Notes: generated by a model not told the origin, from the letters alone. 64,000 nucleotides of DNA from Labilithrix sp. (GCA_019637225.1 JAHBWC010000015.1:1-64000), one strand, 5' to 3'. Numbered from the stretch's first letter, positions 44,871 to 55,200 are shown. Numbers and translations: made by a program.

Positions 44871-46052
44871 GTGAAGCGCGTCGCTCTCCTCTTCTCCGCC
44901 CTGGCCCTCGGCGCCGCGTGCGAGCGCGAACGTCCTCCTGCGTCGCCCGCGTCGAGCGTGACGGCGCCCGCGGTCGATCCCGGCACGGCGACCGCGGGGC
45001 CGAGCGCCGCCGATCTCGCGAACCCCGCCGCCCCGACGGGCGAGGGTCTCATCACCGGGTGGCTCGAGGTGAAGGGCAACCGCATCCGCCTGCCGAATGG
45101 CGAGCCCTTCCGCGGCCGCGGCGCCAACCTGCACGACACGCGGTCGTGCGACGGCTGCGCGTGGGAGCCGCCGCACGTCGACGAGGTGCTCCGGCGGATC
45201 GACACGCTCACCGACGAGTGGGGCGCGACGTTCCTCCGCCTCCTCCTCGAGAGCTACCCGGACGACGGCCGCGCGAAGAACGGCGGCAACGCGCGCGTGC
45301 ACTACCGCAACGTCCTCGACGATCCGCGCTACTTCGGCGACGTGATGCGGATCATCGGGCACGTCGGGAAGAAGAAGGGCGTCTACGTGCTCGTCTCGCT
45401 CTGGCAGGACCCGACGTTCTCGCCGCTCGGGTGGCCGACCGCCCGCACCGCGCTCGTGTGGAAGAAGCTCGCGGCCGCGCTCGCGGACATGCCGTTCGTG
45501 CTCTTCGGCCTCGTCAACGAGCCGCAGTCGAACGAGGACGGCCGGCGCGACGCCGAGGTGTGGAAGGCGATGAACGACACCGTCCAGGCGATCCGCACGG
45601 TCGAGCGTCCGGGCCGCTTCCACATCGTCACCGTGCAGGGCACGCGCGAGTGGGGCCGCTCGCTCGACTACTACGTCGAGCATCCCATCACGGCGGGCGG
45701 AGGCGTGAACGTCGCCTACGAGACGCACGTCTACAACCGCCCGGCGCGCTTCGACGAGCTCGTGGTGCGCCCGGCGAAGACGCTCCCCGTCATCATCGGC
45801 GAGCTCGGACCGCAGAACGACCAGCACGTGACGATGTTCCCGGAGGACTGCGAGCAGCTCTTCGACGTGGCGGAGAAGCTCGACGTGCCGTGGATGGCCT
45901 GGACGTTCCACACCAACTGCCCACCGAACCTGCTGGTCGAGCGCAAGGACGTGTGCGGCGCGGGCGCGTCGCTCGAGCCGAGCCCCTGGGGACGGATGGT
46001 GAAGGCCCGCCTCGCCCGTCCGTGGCCGAGTCCGCGCGCCACCTCGCGGTGA
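44871..46052 (+). CDS. GH5-like secreted glycoside hydrolase (lipoprotein)
   Basis: 393 residues from the GTG at 44871 (a GTG at 44853 is also possible): signal peptide VKRVALLFSALALG, lipobox GAAC, Ala/Pro-rich linker to about 60. The (beta/alpha)8 domain starts RIRLPNGEPFRGRGANLHD, as in cellulase family GH5, with TFLRLLLESYPDD, the acid/base Glu in LFGLVNEPQSN, a YETHVYN strand and the nucleophile Glu in VIIGELGPQN. Both catalytic Glu residues are present. CDGCAW and TNCPPN cysteines may form a disulfide. It lies 26 bp after the sensory operon and may be its target or share its transcript; beta-1,4-glycans are likely substrates (family-level inference). Confidence 0.88.
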   Translation: MKRVALLFSALALGAACERERPPASPASSVTAPAVDPGTATAGPSAADLANPAAPTGEGLITGWLEVKGNRIRLPNGEPFRGRGANLHDTRSCDGCAWEPPHVDEVLRRIDTLTDEWGATFLRLLLESYPDDGRAKNGGNARVHYRNVLDDPRYFGDVMRIIGHVGKKKGVYVLVSLWQDPTFSPLGWPTARTALVWKKLAAALADMPFVLFGLVNEPQSNEDGRRDAEVWKAMNDTVQAIRTVERPGRFHIVTVQGTREWGRSLDYYVEHPITAGGGVNVAYETHVYNRPARFDELVVRPAKTLPVIIGELGPQNDQHVTMFPEDCEQLFDVAEKLDVPWMAWTFHTNCPPNLLVERKDVCGAGASLEPSPWGRMVKARLARPWPSPRATSR

Positions 46053-46143
46053 CGGCCGGCGCCGCACGCCTCGGCTCCGTTCGCCGCGGGCTGACGACGA
46101 CGTGACCAGATGGCGTGCGGATTGCTAGACTGGTCTCGCTCCG

Positions 46144-46350
46144 ATGCAGAAGGCCCTGCTGATCAGCATCCTCTTCGCCACCGTGCTCATCCCGCTCGTC
46201 GCCGCCCGTGGCGGCTCGGTCAAGAGCGCCGTGCGCCGGAGCGTGATCGCCACGGGTGTCTTCTGCGTGATCTACTGGCTCGGTCTGCTCTTCGTGTACC
46301 CGGCGCTCACCGCGGGGAAGCCGAACATGCAAGACCAGGGCATGCAGTAG
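46144..46350 (+). CDS. Small two-helix membrane protein
   Basis: 68 residues with two hydrophobic stretches (about 4-21, LLISILFATVLIPLVAA; about 35-54, VIATGVFCVIYWLGLLFVY) separated by a basic loop (GGSVKSAVRRS), which would face the cytoplasm. The C-terminus is polar. No family recognised. It sits alone between the glycosidase and the convergent isc operon. The hydrophobic pattern and clean start support coding, but it is small. Confidence 0.6.
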   Translation: MQKALLISILFATVLIPLVAARGGSVKSAVRRSVIATGVFCVIYWLGLLFVYPALTAGKPNMQDQGMQ

Positions 46351-46393
46351 CGCCGCGAGACGGCCCGGACGCGTAGGCCGGATCGAGCGCCGC

Positions 46394-46768
46394 TCAGCGC
46401 GGGTCGGGGTTCGGGCCCGGACGCTTCGTGTACTTGCCGCGATGCTCGGGGTGCTCGTTCTCGAACGCCTCGAGGCTCTCGCGCGTGATCTCGACCTCGA
46501 TCTCACCGTCGCGCTCGATCGTCGACTGGCAGCCGAGGCGCGAGTTGTGGCGGACGTCGAAGGCCTTGTCGAGGATGTCCTCCTCTTCTTCTTCCTGACC
46601 GCTGAGGAGCTCGGCGCCCTTCGTCACGTAGACGTGGCAGGTCGAGCACGCGCAGACGCCGCCGCAGGCGTAGCCCTCCGGCGCGTCGATCTTCTGGGCG
46701 GCCTGGAGGATGCTCGAGCCAACGGGCACCTCGGTCTCGCCGTATCCCTTGAAGCGCACGATCGCCAT
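46394..46768 (-). CDS. fdx: ISC-type [2Fe-2S] ferredoxin
   Basis: 124 residues. Cluster ligands are C35, C41, C44 (YACGGVCACSTCHVYV) and C80 (RLGCQS), matching the Fdx of Fe-S assembly operons, which supplies electrons for cluster building on IscU. The acidic GQEEEEEDILDKA loop is the expected partner-binding face. The C-terminal ~20 residues (KYTKRPGPNPDPR) are an extra basic tail. Last gene of the isc operon, 27 bp after hscA; its leader carries a GAGAGAGA purine run like those before iscS, iscU and iscA. Confidence 0.95.
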   Translation of the reverse strand: MAIVRFKGYGETEVPVGSSILQAAQKIDAPEGYACGGVCACSTCHVYVTKGAELLSGQEEEEEDILDKAFDVRHNSRLGCQSTIERDGEIEVEITRESLEAFENEHPEHRGKYTKRPGPNPDPR

Positions 46769-46795
46769 CTCGATGATCCTTCTCTCTCTCGTTCT

Positions 46796-48769
46796 CTAAC
46801 CCGACGGCGGCGCCGGCGGGAGCGGGCCGCTCTCAGCGTGCGCGGCCTCGATGCCCTTCGCGTGCTCGACCGATCGCTCGACCGTGTCGAGCGCCTGACC
46901 TTCGATGGCCTGTGCGATCGCGCGGTTCATCCGGCGCCCGGCGAACGTCTTCGTCGCGGCGTCGAGGTCCTCGATCTTGAGCTCGATCCGCCGCGCGTCG
47001 GCGCCGCCGATCGCCTTCTCCAGGTCGGCGATCGCCGCCTCGATGCGCGACGCCTCGCCCGGCTCGAGGAGATCCGGATCGGCGGCGAGCGATTTCTTCG
47101 TCGACGCGGCGACGCGCGACGCCTCGACGCGCACTTCGGCGAGCTTCCGCGCGGCGAGGTCCTCCTCGCCGTGGTCGATCGCGTCGAGGAGCATCTGCTC
47201 GACGGTGTCGTCGTCGAGGCCGTACGACGGCTTGACGCTCACGGTCTGCTCGACGCCGGTGCGCTCCTCGCGCGCGTGGACCGAGAGGAGCCCGTCCGCG
47301 TCGACGCGGAACGTGACCTCGAGGCGCGCCATCCCCGCGGCCATCGGCGGGATGCCCTTCAGCGTGAAGCGCGCGAGGCTCCGGCAGTCGGCCGCGAGCT
47401 CGCGCTCCCCCTGCACCACGTGGATCTCGAAGCCCGTCTGCTTGTCTTCCTGCGTGGTGTACGCCGCGCGCGCGGCGGCCGGCGTGGTCGTGTTGCGCGG
47501 GAGGATGCGGTCGACGATGCCGCCGCCCACCTCGATGCCGAGCGAGAGCGGGATGACGTCGAGCAGGAGCACGTCGTCGGCGGTCCCCTCCCCCGCGAGG
47601 AGGTTCGCCTGGATCGCGGCGCCGAGGGCGACGACCTCCTCGGGGTCGATGTCGCCGAGCGGCTCATTGCCGAACGTCTTCGCGACCCAGCTCCGGACCG
47701 CGGGCACGCGCGTCGAGCCGCCGACGAGGATGACGCCGTCGAGCTCGTCGGCCTTCATGCCGGCGTCCTTGAGCGCGCGCCGGCATGCGGCGCCCGTCCG
47801 CGCGAGCAGAGGCTCGACGAGCTCGTCGAAGCGCGCGCGCGTGATCGAGAGCGAGGCGCCGCCGTCCGCGCCGCGGCTTCCGCCGGCGCCGAACGGGCTC
47901 TCGAAGTCGACGACCATAGCGTCGGTGAGGCCGTGCTTGATGCGCCGCGCGAGGTCGAGGACGACGCGGACCTCGCCCGGCGTCGCGCCGCCCGCGTCGC
48001 GTCCGGTGAGGCGGAAGATCTCCTCCGCGAGCGCGCGGTCCATGTCGTCCCCGCCGAGGGCGCTGTCGCCGCCCGTCGAGCGGACCTGGAACACGCCGTC
48101 GTCGAGGACGAGGATCGTGATGTCGAACGTCCCGCCGCCGAGGTCGTAGACCGCGAACTTTCCGTTCTGCTTCTTCTCGAGCCCGTACGCGAGGGCGGCC
48201 GCGGTCGGCTCGTTCAGGAGCCGCAGGACCTCGAGCCCGGCGAGCCGCCCGGCGTCCTTGGTGGCCTGCCGCTGCGCGTCGTCGAAGTACGCGGGCACCG
48301 TGATGACCGCGCCGCCGACGCTGCGGAGCTCGTCCTCGGCGAGGCGCCGGAGCGAGCGGAGGATCTCGGCGCTCACCTCGACCGGCGTCACGACCTTCCT
48401 GCCGACCGCGAAGCGAACGACGTTCGCCGTGCCCGCTTCGGGCGCGACGAACGCGTACGGCCCGAGGCGCCGCGTCTCCGGATCGTCGCCGCCGCGGCCC
48501 ATGAAGCGCTTCACGCTCACGATCGTCTCGCGCGGGTGCTCGGCGGCGCGGAGCTGCGCGTTCCGACCGACGACCACCTCGCCGGCGTCGCCGTAGTGGA
48601 CGACGCTCGGCAGGAGCGCGGCCTGATCGCAGTCCTTCACGGTCGTCGGGCGCTCGTTCTTCACGTACGCCACGAGCGAGTTCGTGGTGCCGAGGTCGAT
48701 GCCGATCGCCTTCGGCGGCGCCTTCGGATCGAAGATCTCGAGGAGGCCCGAGCTCGGGACCTGGCTCAT
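46796..48769 (-). CDS. hscA: Hsp70-type chaperone HscA
   Basis: 657 residues, slightly longer than E. coli HscA (616). The ATPase domain shows [67 protein letters not shown] and [12 protein letters not shown]; the substrate domain follows from about 400 ([13 protein letters not shown]) with a helical lid. HscA binds the LPPVK motif of IscU and helps release the cluster, driven by HscB. The C-terminal [11 protein letters not shown] tail is non-standard. It overlaps hscB by 4 bp (ATGA) and precedes fdx. The operon setting distinguishes it from DnaK. Confidence 0.95.
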   Translation of the reverse strand: MSQVPSSGLLEIFDPKAPPKAIGIDLGTTNSLVAYVKNERPTTVKDCDQAALLPSVVHYGDAGEVVVGRNAQLRAAEHPRETIVSVKRFMGRGGDDPETRRLGPYAFVAPEAGTANVVRFAVGRKVVTPVEVSAEILRSLRRLAEDELRSVGGAVITVPAYFDDAQRQATKDAGRLAGLEVLRLLNEPTAAALAYGLEKKQNGKFAVYDLGGGTFDITILVLDDGVFQVRSTGGDSALGGDDMDRALAEEIFRLTGRDAGGATPGEVRVVLDLARRIKHGLTDAMVVDFESPFGAGGSRGADGGASLSITRARFDELVEPLLARTGAACRRALKDAGMKADELDGVILVGGSTRVPAVRSWVAKTFGNEPLGDIDPEEVVALGAAIQANLLAGEGTADDVLLLDVIPLSLGIEVGGGIVDRILPRNTTTPAAARAAYTTQEDKQTGFEIHVVQGERELAADCRSLARFTLKGIPPMAAGMARLEVTFRVDADGLLSVHAREERTGVEQTVSVKPSYGLDDDTVEQMLLDAIDHGEEDLAARKLAEVRVEASRVAASTKKSLAADPDLLEPGEASRIEAAIADLEKAIGGADARRIELKIEDLDAATKTFAGRRMNRAIAQAIEGQALDTVERSVEHAKGIEAAHAESGPLPPAPPSG

Positions 48770-49326
48770 GACGAGACCTCGTTCGCGCGGGCGAGCGCGG
48801 CCTCTTCGGCCTCCTCTTCGATCGCTTCGACCTCGTCGAGGAACCTCCGGTAGAAGCGGAGCTCGCCGAGGAGCGGGAGGAGAGTCGCGAGCTCGTCCTT
48901 CGAGGGCGAGCCGCCCGCGAAGCCCGCGGTGAGCCTCGACTCCGCCGTCTTCGCGCGCGAGGCGATCCCGGCGCCGAGCGTCTTGACCTTAGCGAGGTCC
49001 CGCGCGGCGCGCGCCTCCGAGAGCGCCTCGCGCTCCTCCATCACGGCCATCAGGAACGCGGGGCTCGCCTTCGGCTCGTGGGTCTCGCCGACCGCGAGCC
49101 CCTCGGCCTGGAAGAGCGCCTCGGCGCGGCGGATGGGATCGCGGAGGGCGCGCCAGGCCTCGTTCACGTTGGCGGCCTTCTCGAGCGCGGCGCGGCGCTC
49201 GCTCGCGCCGGCCTGGGCGAACTTGTCGGGGTGGAGCGCGCGCGACAGCTCGCGGTGCGTCTTCTCGAGCGCCGAGAGGTCGAGGTCGAAGCGGCGCGGA
49301 GCGCCGAGCGTAGCGAAGGGGTCCAT
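48766..49326 (-). CDS. hscB: J-domain co-chaperone HscB
   Basis: About 186 residues from the ATG at 49326 ([16 protein letters not shown] matches the usual N-terminus). The J-domain has the HPDK motif ([12 protein letters not shown]), and the C-terminal helical bundle includes [33 protein letters not shown] and [12 protein letters not shown], the IscU-binding part. HscB delivers IscU to HscA and stimulates its ATPase. A GTG at 49407 overlaps the iscA stop (GTGA) and would add 27 unconserved residues; it may be the coupled start. Overlaps hscA by 4 bp. Confidence 0.93.
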   Translation of the reverse strand: MDPFATLGAPRRFDLDLSALEKTHRELSRALHPDKFAQAGASERRAALEKAANVNEAWRALRDPIRRAEALFQAEGLAVGETHEPKASPAFLMAVMEEREALSEARAARDLAKVKTLGAGIASRAKTAESRLTAGFAGGSPSKDELATLLPLLGELRFYRRFLDEVEAIEEEAEEAALARANEVSS

Positions 49327-49403
49327 GATCGTCAGTCCCGCGTCGTCGGGGTTGAATCCTCGGAGCCGCGGTCGCGCTCCGGGGGACGAGACAGCGGCGG
49401 CCG

Positions 49404-49826
49404 TCACACCGTGAACGACGTGCCGCAGCCGCAGGAGGACTTCTCGTTCGGGTTGACGAACTTGAAGCCCTGCCGCATGAGCGTCTTCTCCCAGTCGAAC
49501 GTCGCGCCGTTCAAGTAGAGGAGGCTCTTCTTGTCGACGACGATGCGGACGTCCGCACCGTCGGTCGACTTGAGGTCGTAGACGATGTCGCGCGCGCGCG
49601 GCTCGCCGTCGTGGAACTCGATGACGTACGAGAAGCCCGAGCAGCCGCCTCCGCGGATGCCGACGCGGAGCGCCGTCCCGGGCACGTTGCGCTTGGCGAT
49701 CTGCGCGCCCACGGCGTCGACGGCGCTCTGCGTGATCACGATGCCGAGCTTCTTCGACGCCGGCGGCTGCTCGGAGGGCGCGGCGCCGCGCTCGCTCGCC
49801 GTCTCTTGCTGGATCGTCTCGTTCAT
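49404..49826 (-). CDS. iscA: A-type Fe-S carrier IscA
   Basis: 140 residues. The HesB/IscA domain spans about 28-140 with the three conserved cysteines in GGGCSGFSYVIEF and SSCGCGTSF. It carries iron or clusters from IscU to target proteins. The first ~25 residues (Gln/Glu/Pro-rich) are an added tail compared with E. coli IscA (107 residues). It follows iscU by 31 bp, its leader has a GAGAAGAGAG run, and its stop overlaps the GTG that may start hscB. Confidence 0.95.
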   Translation of the reverse strand: MNETIQQETASERGAAPSEQPPASKKLGIVITQSAVDAVGAQIAKRNVPGTALRVGIRGGGCSGFSYVIEFHDGEPRARDIVYDLKSTDGADVRIVVDKKSLLYLNGATFDWEKTLMRQGFKFVNPNEKSSCGCGTSFTV

Positions 49827-49857
49827 CTCGAGTTCTCTCTTCTCGTGCCCACGGCCT

Positions 49858-50247
49858 TCAGCGCTTCGCGGCCTGCTTCGCGCGGTAGTCGGCGATGGCG
49901 CTCTTGATCGCGTCCTCGGCGAGGACCGAGCAGTGGATCTTCACCGGCGGGAGGTTCAGCTCGTTGACGATGTCGGAGTTCTTGATCGCCTCGGCCTCCT
50001 CGACCTTCTTGCCCTTGATCCACTCGGTGGCGAGGGACGAGGACGCGATGGCCGAGCCGCAGCCGAACGTCTTGAACTTCGCGTCCTGGATGACGCCGTC
50101 GTCGCTCACCTTGATCTGGAGGCGCATCACGTCGCCGCACGCGGGCGCGCCGACGAGGCCGGTGCCGACCGTCGGGTCTTCCTTGTCGAGGGTGCCGACG
50201 TTGCGCGGGTTCTCCGCGTGGTCGATGACTTTATCGCTGTAGGCCAT
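49858..50247 (-). CDS. iscU: Fe-S scaffold protein IscU
   Basis: 129 residues, normal for IscU. Ligand residues C37 and D39 (GAPACGDVM), C63 (FGCGSAIASSS), H105 and C106 (KIHCSVLAEDAI), and the HscA recognition motif LPPVK (99-103), are all present. The [2Fe-2S] cluster is built here using sulfur from IscS. The complete LPPVK motif agrees with the hscBA genes in the operon. It starts 33 bp after iscS, with a GGAGAGAGAAGAGAG ribosome-site region. Confidence 0.97.
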   Translation of the reverse strand: MAYSDKVIDHAENPRNVGTLDKEDPTVGTGLVGAPACGDVMRLQIKVSDDGVIQDAKFKTFGCGSAIASSSLATEWIKGKKVEEAEAIKNSDIVNELNLPPVKIHCSVLAEDAIKSAIADYRAKQAAKR

Positions 50248-50280
50248 CTCTCTCTTCTCTCTCCGGTGCTCGTTCCAGGT

Positions 50281-51504
50281 TCAGTGAGCGACCCACTGGA
50301 CGCTCTTGAGGTCGATGCCGTCCTTGTACATCTCGTACAGCGGGGACATGTTCCTGAGGTGCTTGACCTTGTCGATGACGAGGTCCGAAACGAAGTCGAT
50401 CTCCTCCTCGGTCGTGTAGCGGCCGAGACCGAAGCGGATGCTCGAGTGCGCGAGCTCGTCGCCGACGCCGAGTGCGCGGAGGACGTAGCTCGGCTCGAGG
50501 CTCGCGGACGTGCACGCCGAGCCGGAGCTCACGGCGACGTCCTTGATCGCCATCATCATCGCCTCGCCCTCGACGAAGGCGAACGAGACGTTGAGGTTGC
50601 CCGGCAGGCGGTGCTCGAGCGAGCCGTTGACGAAGACCTCCTCGAGCGAGGAGTCGAGCTTCTTGCGGAGGCGCTCGCGCATGCCGAGGAGGCGCACGCC
50701 CTCCTCCTTGCCTTCCTTCATCATGATGTCGGCGGCCTTGCCGAAGCCGACGATGCCGGGGACGTTGAGCGTGCCCGAGCGCATGCCGCGCTCGTGGCCG
50801 CCGCCGTCCATCTGCGCGACGAGGCGCACGCGCGGCTTGCTGCGGCGGACGTAGAGGCCGCCCACGCCCTTCGGGCCGTACATCTTGTGCGCGGTGATGC
50901 TCGCGAGGTCGACGTTCATCTTCTGGACGTCGAACGGCACCTTGCCCACGCCCTGGACGGCGTCCGAGTGGAGGAGCACGCCGCGCTCGCGCGTGAGCTT
51001 GCCGATCTCTTCGATCGGCTGGACGGTGCCGATCTCGTTGTTGGCGAGCATGATCGAGACGAGGATCGTCTTGTCGGTCAGCGCCTTCTTCACGTCGTCG
51101 GGGTCGACGCGGCCGTCCTTGCCGACGCCGAGGTAGGTCACCTCGTAGCCCTCTTTCTCGAGGCGCTTGCACGTGTCGAGCACGGCCTTGTGCTCGATCA
51201 CGCTCGTGATGATGTGGTTGCCCTTGTCCTTGTAGAACTCGGCGACACCCTTGATCGCGACGTTGTTCGACTCGGTCGCGCCCGAGGTGAAGACGATCTC
51301 CTTCTCGCTCTGGGCGTTGATGAGCTTCCCGATGCGCTCGCGCGAGTAGTCGACGGCCTCTTCGGCGGTCCACCCGAAGGCGTGGCTGCGGCTCGCCGCG
51401 TTGCCGAACTTCTCGTTGAAGTACGGCAGCATCTCCTCGATGACGCGCGGGTCGACCGGCGTCGTCGAGTGGTAGTCCATGAAGATCGGGAGCTTGATGG
51501 CCAT
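50281..51504 (-). CDS. iscS: Cysteine desulfurase IscS
   Basis: 407 residues. This PLP enzyme takes sulfur from cysteine and passes it as persulfide to IscU and other acceptors. The Schiff-base lysine is K207 ([14 protein letters not shown]) and the catalytic loop cysteine C331 ([14 protein letters not shown]), close to the E. coli positions 206 and 328. [14 protein letters not shown] and [15 protein letters not shown] mark the N-terminal cofactor region. First structural gene of the isc operon, 33 bp after the MerR-type regulator, with an AGAGAGAGA run ahead of its ATG. Confidence 0.97.
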   Translation of the reverse strand: MAIKLPIFMDYHSTTPVDPRVIEEMLPYFNEKFGNAASRSHAFGWTAEEAVDYSRERIGKLINAQSEKEIVFTSGATESNNVAIKGVAEFYKDKGNHIITSVIEHKAVLDTCKRLEKEGYEVTYLGVGKDGRVDPDDVKKALTDKTILVSIMLANNEIGTVQPIEEIGKLTRERGVLLHSDAVQGVGKVPFDVQKMNVDLASITAHKMYGPKGVGGLYVRRSKPRVRLVAQMDGGGHERGMRSGTLNVPGIVGFGKAADIMMKEGKEEGVRLLGMRERLRKKLDSSLEEVFVNGSLEHRLPGNLNVSFAFVEGEAMMMAIKDVAVSSGSACTSASLEPSYVLRALGVGDELAHSSIRFGLGRYTTEEEIDFVSDLVIDKVKHLRNMSPLYEMYKDGIDLKSVQWVAH

Positions 51505-51537
51505 GAAACGTCTCTCTCTGCTGCTTCTTGCTTGCGC

Positions 51538-52101
51538 TCAGGCGCGGAACCCCGCGACGAGGTCCGGGACTTCTTGCGCGCGATCGTGGTGGTTGCACGT
51601 CGGGCACTCCGCGAGGAGCTTTCCGGGCTCGCAGGCGGACTCACACGTGTCGAGGTAGTCGAGGCTCGCGAGGATCTCGCGCTCGAGCGTGCGGAGGCGC
51701 TCGATCTGGGTGCGCGCGTCGTCGAGCTTGCGCTTGTAGACCTCACGCACCTTCGCCATCGCGGACGGAGCGGACGCGCCACGGCCCTCGGCCTCGACGT
51801 CCTTCACGATCGCCTTGATGTCGGTGAGGCTGAAGCCGAGGTCCTGGAGCTTGCCGATCCAGCGGATGCGGACGAGCGCTTCGGGACCGTAGAGGCGGTA
51901 GCGCCCCTTCGACCGACCGGCTGGCTTCAAGAGCTCCATCTGCTCGTAGAGGTGGATGGCGCGGACCGTCTTGCCCGCCTCGCGCGCGAGGTCGCCGACC
52001 TGCATGAGGTCCTCGTCGGCGACCGCGCGCCCGCTCGGGAGCGCGGGCGGTGCCGCGGCCTCTGCGATTTCATTGAGGATGGGGAGGCGGACGTTGCTCA
52101 T
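51538..52101 (-). CDS. MerR-family regulator with C-terminal four-Cys motif, head of the isc operon
   Basis: 187 residues. After a ~30-residue tail the MerR winged helix begins (LMQVGDLAREAGKTVRAIHLYEQMELLKPAGRSKGRYRLY), then RIRWIGKLQDLGFSLTDIK and a long dimer coiled coil (about 110-150). The C-terminus carries C153, C157, C166 and C169 (CESACEPGKLLAECPTC) followed by two histidines, suited to a metal ion or Fe-S cluster; SoxR uses a different CX2CXCX5C motif. Placed where other bacteria have the Rrf2-type IscR, it is a likely cluster- or metal-responsive regulator of the operon (inference). A good promoter and an 18-bp palindrome lie upstream. Confidence 0.92.
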   Translation of the reverse strand: MSNVRLPILNEIAEAAAPPALPSGRAVADEDLMQVGDLAREAGKTVRAIHLYEQMELLKPAGRSKGRYRLYGPEALVRIRWIGKLQDLGFSLTDIKAIVKDVEAEGRGASAPSAMAKVREVYKRKLDDARTQIERLRTLEREILASLDYLDTCESACEPGKLLAECPTCNHHDRAQEVPDLVAGFRA

Positions 52102-52170
52102 GAGGCGGCTTTCGGCCGTGCTTCGCGGAGGCTTACTCTCACGTGCGCGTAAGGCTTGGAAGCGGAAAGA

Positions 52171-52200
52171 GTCTTAGGCGCGAGGGGTGCGTCCCGTCAA
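52171..52200 (-). promoter_or_regulatory. Promoter of the isc operon
   Basis: Reading left, TTGACG (52200-52195) and TAAGAC (52176-52171) are 18 bp apart, just longer than the standard 17, which fits MerR-type promoters with stretched spacers. Transcription would begin near 52164, about 60 nt before the regulator ATG. Confidence 0.55.
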
Positions 52201-52207
52201 GACCAAC

Positions 52208-52225
52208 TCTAACGTTAACGTTAGA
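52208..52225. promoter_or_regulatory. Perfect 18-bp palindrome between merR-type gene and TPR gene
   Basis: TCTAACGTTAACGTTAGA is its own reverse complement and strikingly AT-rich for this genome. It lies just upstream of the leftward isc promoter and overlaps the -35 of the rightward TPR-gene promoter. A likely operator, probably of the divergent MerR-type protein. Confidence 0.85.
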
Positions 52226-52249
52226 CTAGGTACCGGGCAAGGCTAAATA
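52221..52249 (+). promoter_or_regulatory. Promoter of the TPR gene
   Basis: TTAGAC (52221-52226) and TAAATA (52244-52249) are 17 bp apart, an unusually good sigma-70-like promoter here. Its -35 overlaps the palindrome, so a protein bound there should block it. Predicted start is near 52256, about 20 nt before the proposed TTG. Confidence 0.6.
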
Positions 52250-52276
52250 CCTGGAATCTCATCCGCAAAGCCTGCC

Positions 52277-55200
52277 TTGGACGCGGCGACCGCGATAGAC
52301 TTTCGCTCGGTGGGATCGGACGAGGAGTCGACGCACGAGATCGACATCGAGGCCCTGCGCGACTCGCTCGCTGCGGCCCGCGGGCGACGCCCGTCCGTGT
52401 CGGACACTCCGATGAGCGATCGGGAGACGGCGCGCGGGCGGCCGGATCCGGAGACGCTCGACGCCATCGAGCGCGCCGACGAGCAGGACGAGGCGGCGGC
52501 GGCGCACGTCCGGACGTTCGGCGACCAAGTCTATGCGGACGACGACTTCGCCGACGACGGCGATCGGACGGTGATGGCGCCGTCGCCGCCGACGCGACGC
52601 GCCGACCATCACCGAGGCGAAGGAGCCGGCGCGCTCGACGCCATCGAGCCGATGGATCCGATCGAGCTCCCGCCGATGACGATCGAGCCGGAGTCGGCGC
52701 CGATGCTCCTCGACGAGACCGGCTCCTTCGACAACGAGGACGTCGTCGATCTCGCGGACGTCGAAGACGTCGACGAGGACGTCGAGGAGCTCGACGAGGT
52801 CGAAGCCGTCGACGACGTCGACGACGAAGCGCTCGCCGACGCCGGTTCGCCCGATCGCGCCGCGGACCCGGCGCCGTCGCTCTTCGGAACGCTGCCTGGA
52901 CACGACGTCGCCCAGGCGCTCCGGGCGATGATGGGCGAGGTCCCGGACGCCTCGGACGCGCCGCCGGTCTCGGAGCCGACGATGTGGCGGCCGCCGGCGC
53001 GCGCGCTCGACGACGGCGAGACGCAGACCCGGATGCCGCTCGCCGACGAGCCGGAGCGCCTCGACGCCTTCGGCCCCGCCCCGGAGGCGGAGCCGCTCGA
53101 CGCCTTCGGCCCCGCTCCGGAGCCGGAGCCCGACGCCTTCGGCCGAGACGAGGCGCTGCCCGCCTTCTCGCTCGACGACTCGAGCGACGATCCGCTCGAG
53201 GAGAGCCAGGGTCCGTGGCTCCGCGCGCCGTTCGGCCCCGCGGAGCCCAGGGACGCCGAGGCGCCCGCGACGGCGCGCGCGTTCGCAGCCGACCTCGACT
53301 TCACGAAGATCACGCGGCCCGCCCCGCAGTCGAGCTCCGACCGCGAGGCCACCGCGATCACGCGAGCCGTCGGGCCGGCGACGCGATCCGGCAGCACGGA
53401 CGTCGCCGAGACGACCGCCGTCTTCATGGGGCCGGTGCCCTCGATCGCGCGTCCTGACGGTCACGCGGGGCGCGATCCGCGCGATCCGCCGACCGACGAG
53501 GTCGAGGCCGTCGACGACGCCCCCTTCGCGCACGCCCGCGAGACCGCCGCCGACGTCGACGCGCGCCTCGACGCCGGAGGCGATCTCTTCGACGCGGTCG
53601 CTCGCCCCGAGAGCGACCCGATGTTCGCGAGCGGCGAGAACGAGAGCCTCGACGTCGACGCGTTCGGTCGCGCCGCCGATGCGATCGCGAGCTTCCCGAA
53701 GCCGGACGACCTCCCGGTGGAGCCGGAGCTGCCGCGCTTCACTCTCGCGTCGATCCCGGAGATGCCCGACACGGCCGCGATGCCGGAGCCCGCGCCGGCT
53801 CCGCCGGATCTCCTCGGCGCCGCGGGCAACGAAGACCTCACGGTGATGCGCCCGAGCGAGCCGGACGCCGAGGAGCTCGCGTCGTCGCGATCGCTGCCCT
53901 CGGTGGACATTCGCATGTCCGCGCCGTCGATCGACGCGGACATCTTCTCCGACGAGTCCGACGACGCCACCGCGGCCGGGACCACGCGCGCCGAGAGCGA
54001 CGGCGACGAGGTCGCGCATCTGACGGCGCGCCTCCACCGCGAGGACGTGGGCCTCTACGATGAGCCGCCGCCGGCGCCGAGGCTCGACACCGCGGCGCCG
54101 CCGACGGCGGCCGAGCCGCCGATGGACGCCGAGGAGATCGACGACGCCGAGATCGTCGAGCTCGTCGGCGACGAGATCATCGAAGACGACCAGACGAGCA
54201 CGAGCATCGGGGCGCCGGTGCACGCGCCGCCCTTCGAGCCGCCCTCGCCGAAGGCGTCGAGCACGCGGCCGCCGTTCGCCGGCGACGACCTCGACCCCGA
54301 GGAGAAGGAGCTCTTCGACGAGCGGCGCTTCGGACCGCTCATCGCCGTCTACCGCCAGCGGCTGGCCGACACGGACGGGCCGAACCGCAAGGCCGCTCTC
54401 CTCCTCAAGATCGCGCACGTCTACGAGACGGGGCTCGAAGATCCGAACGAGGCGTTCCAGACGCTCGTCGAGGCGTTCGAGCTCGCGCCCGACAACCACG
54501 ACGTCGTGTCCGCGGTCGATCGCGTCGGCAAGGAGACGCAGCGCATCGGCGAGCTCGCCGACAAGGTGAAGCGGAAGCTCTTGCCCGGTTCGCCCGACGA
54601 CAAGCGCGTCGTCTACCTCGGCCACCTCGTCTACTGGTACGAGCGCGTGCTCGGACGCGGCAGGGAGGTCTCCTCGTTCGTCTCCGAGATCGAGCGCCAC
54701 GACAAGGTCCACCCCGTCGTGCTCAAGCGCGCCGCGCAGCTCGCGGCGATGAACGCGGACGCGAAGACCCAGCGCGAGCACCTGACGCGCGCGCTCGAGC
54801 GCACGGTCCGGAAGGAAGAGAAGGTGGCGCTCCACCTCGCGCTCGCGAGCGCCTACGCCGGCACCGTCGACGCGCTCAAGCACTACGAGGCCGCGCTGCG
54901 CATCGACGGGACGTCCCTCGTCGCGCTCCAGGGTGTCAAGCGGCTCGGCAAGGAGAAGGAGCGCTACGACCAGGTCCAGTGGGCGCTCGAGCGTCAAGCC
55001 GAGGTCGCGCCGACCGAGGCCGAGCGCATCGACGCGCTCATCGAGCTCGCGGAGCTGCAGGAGACCAAATTCCTGAAGCGCGAGGCCGCCGCCGATCTCC
55101 TCGAGCGGGTCCTCGTCATCGAGCCCGCGCACCCCGCCGCGCTGAAGGGCCTCGAGCGCTGCTACCACGCGCTCCGCGACTGGCCGAGGCTCGCGCGCAT

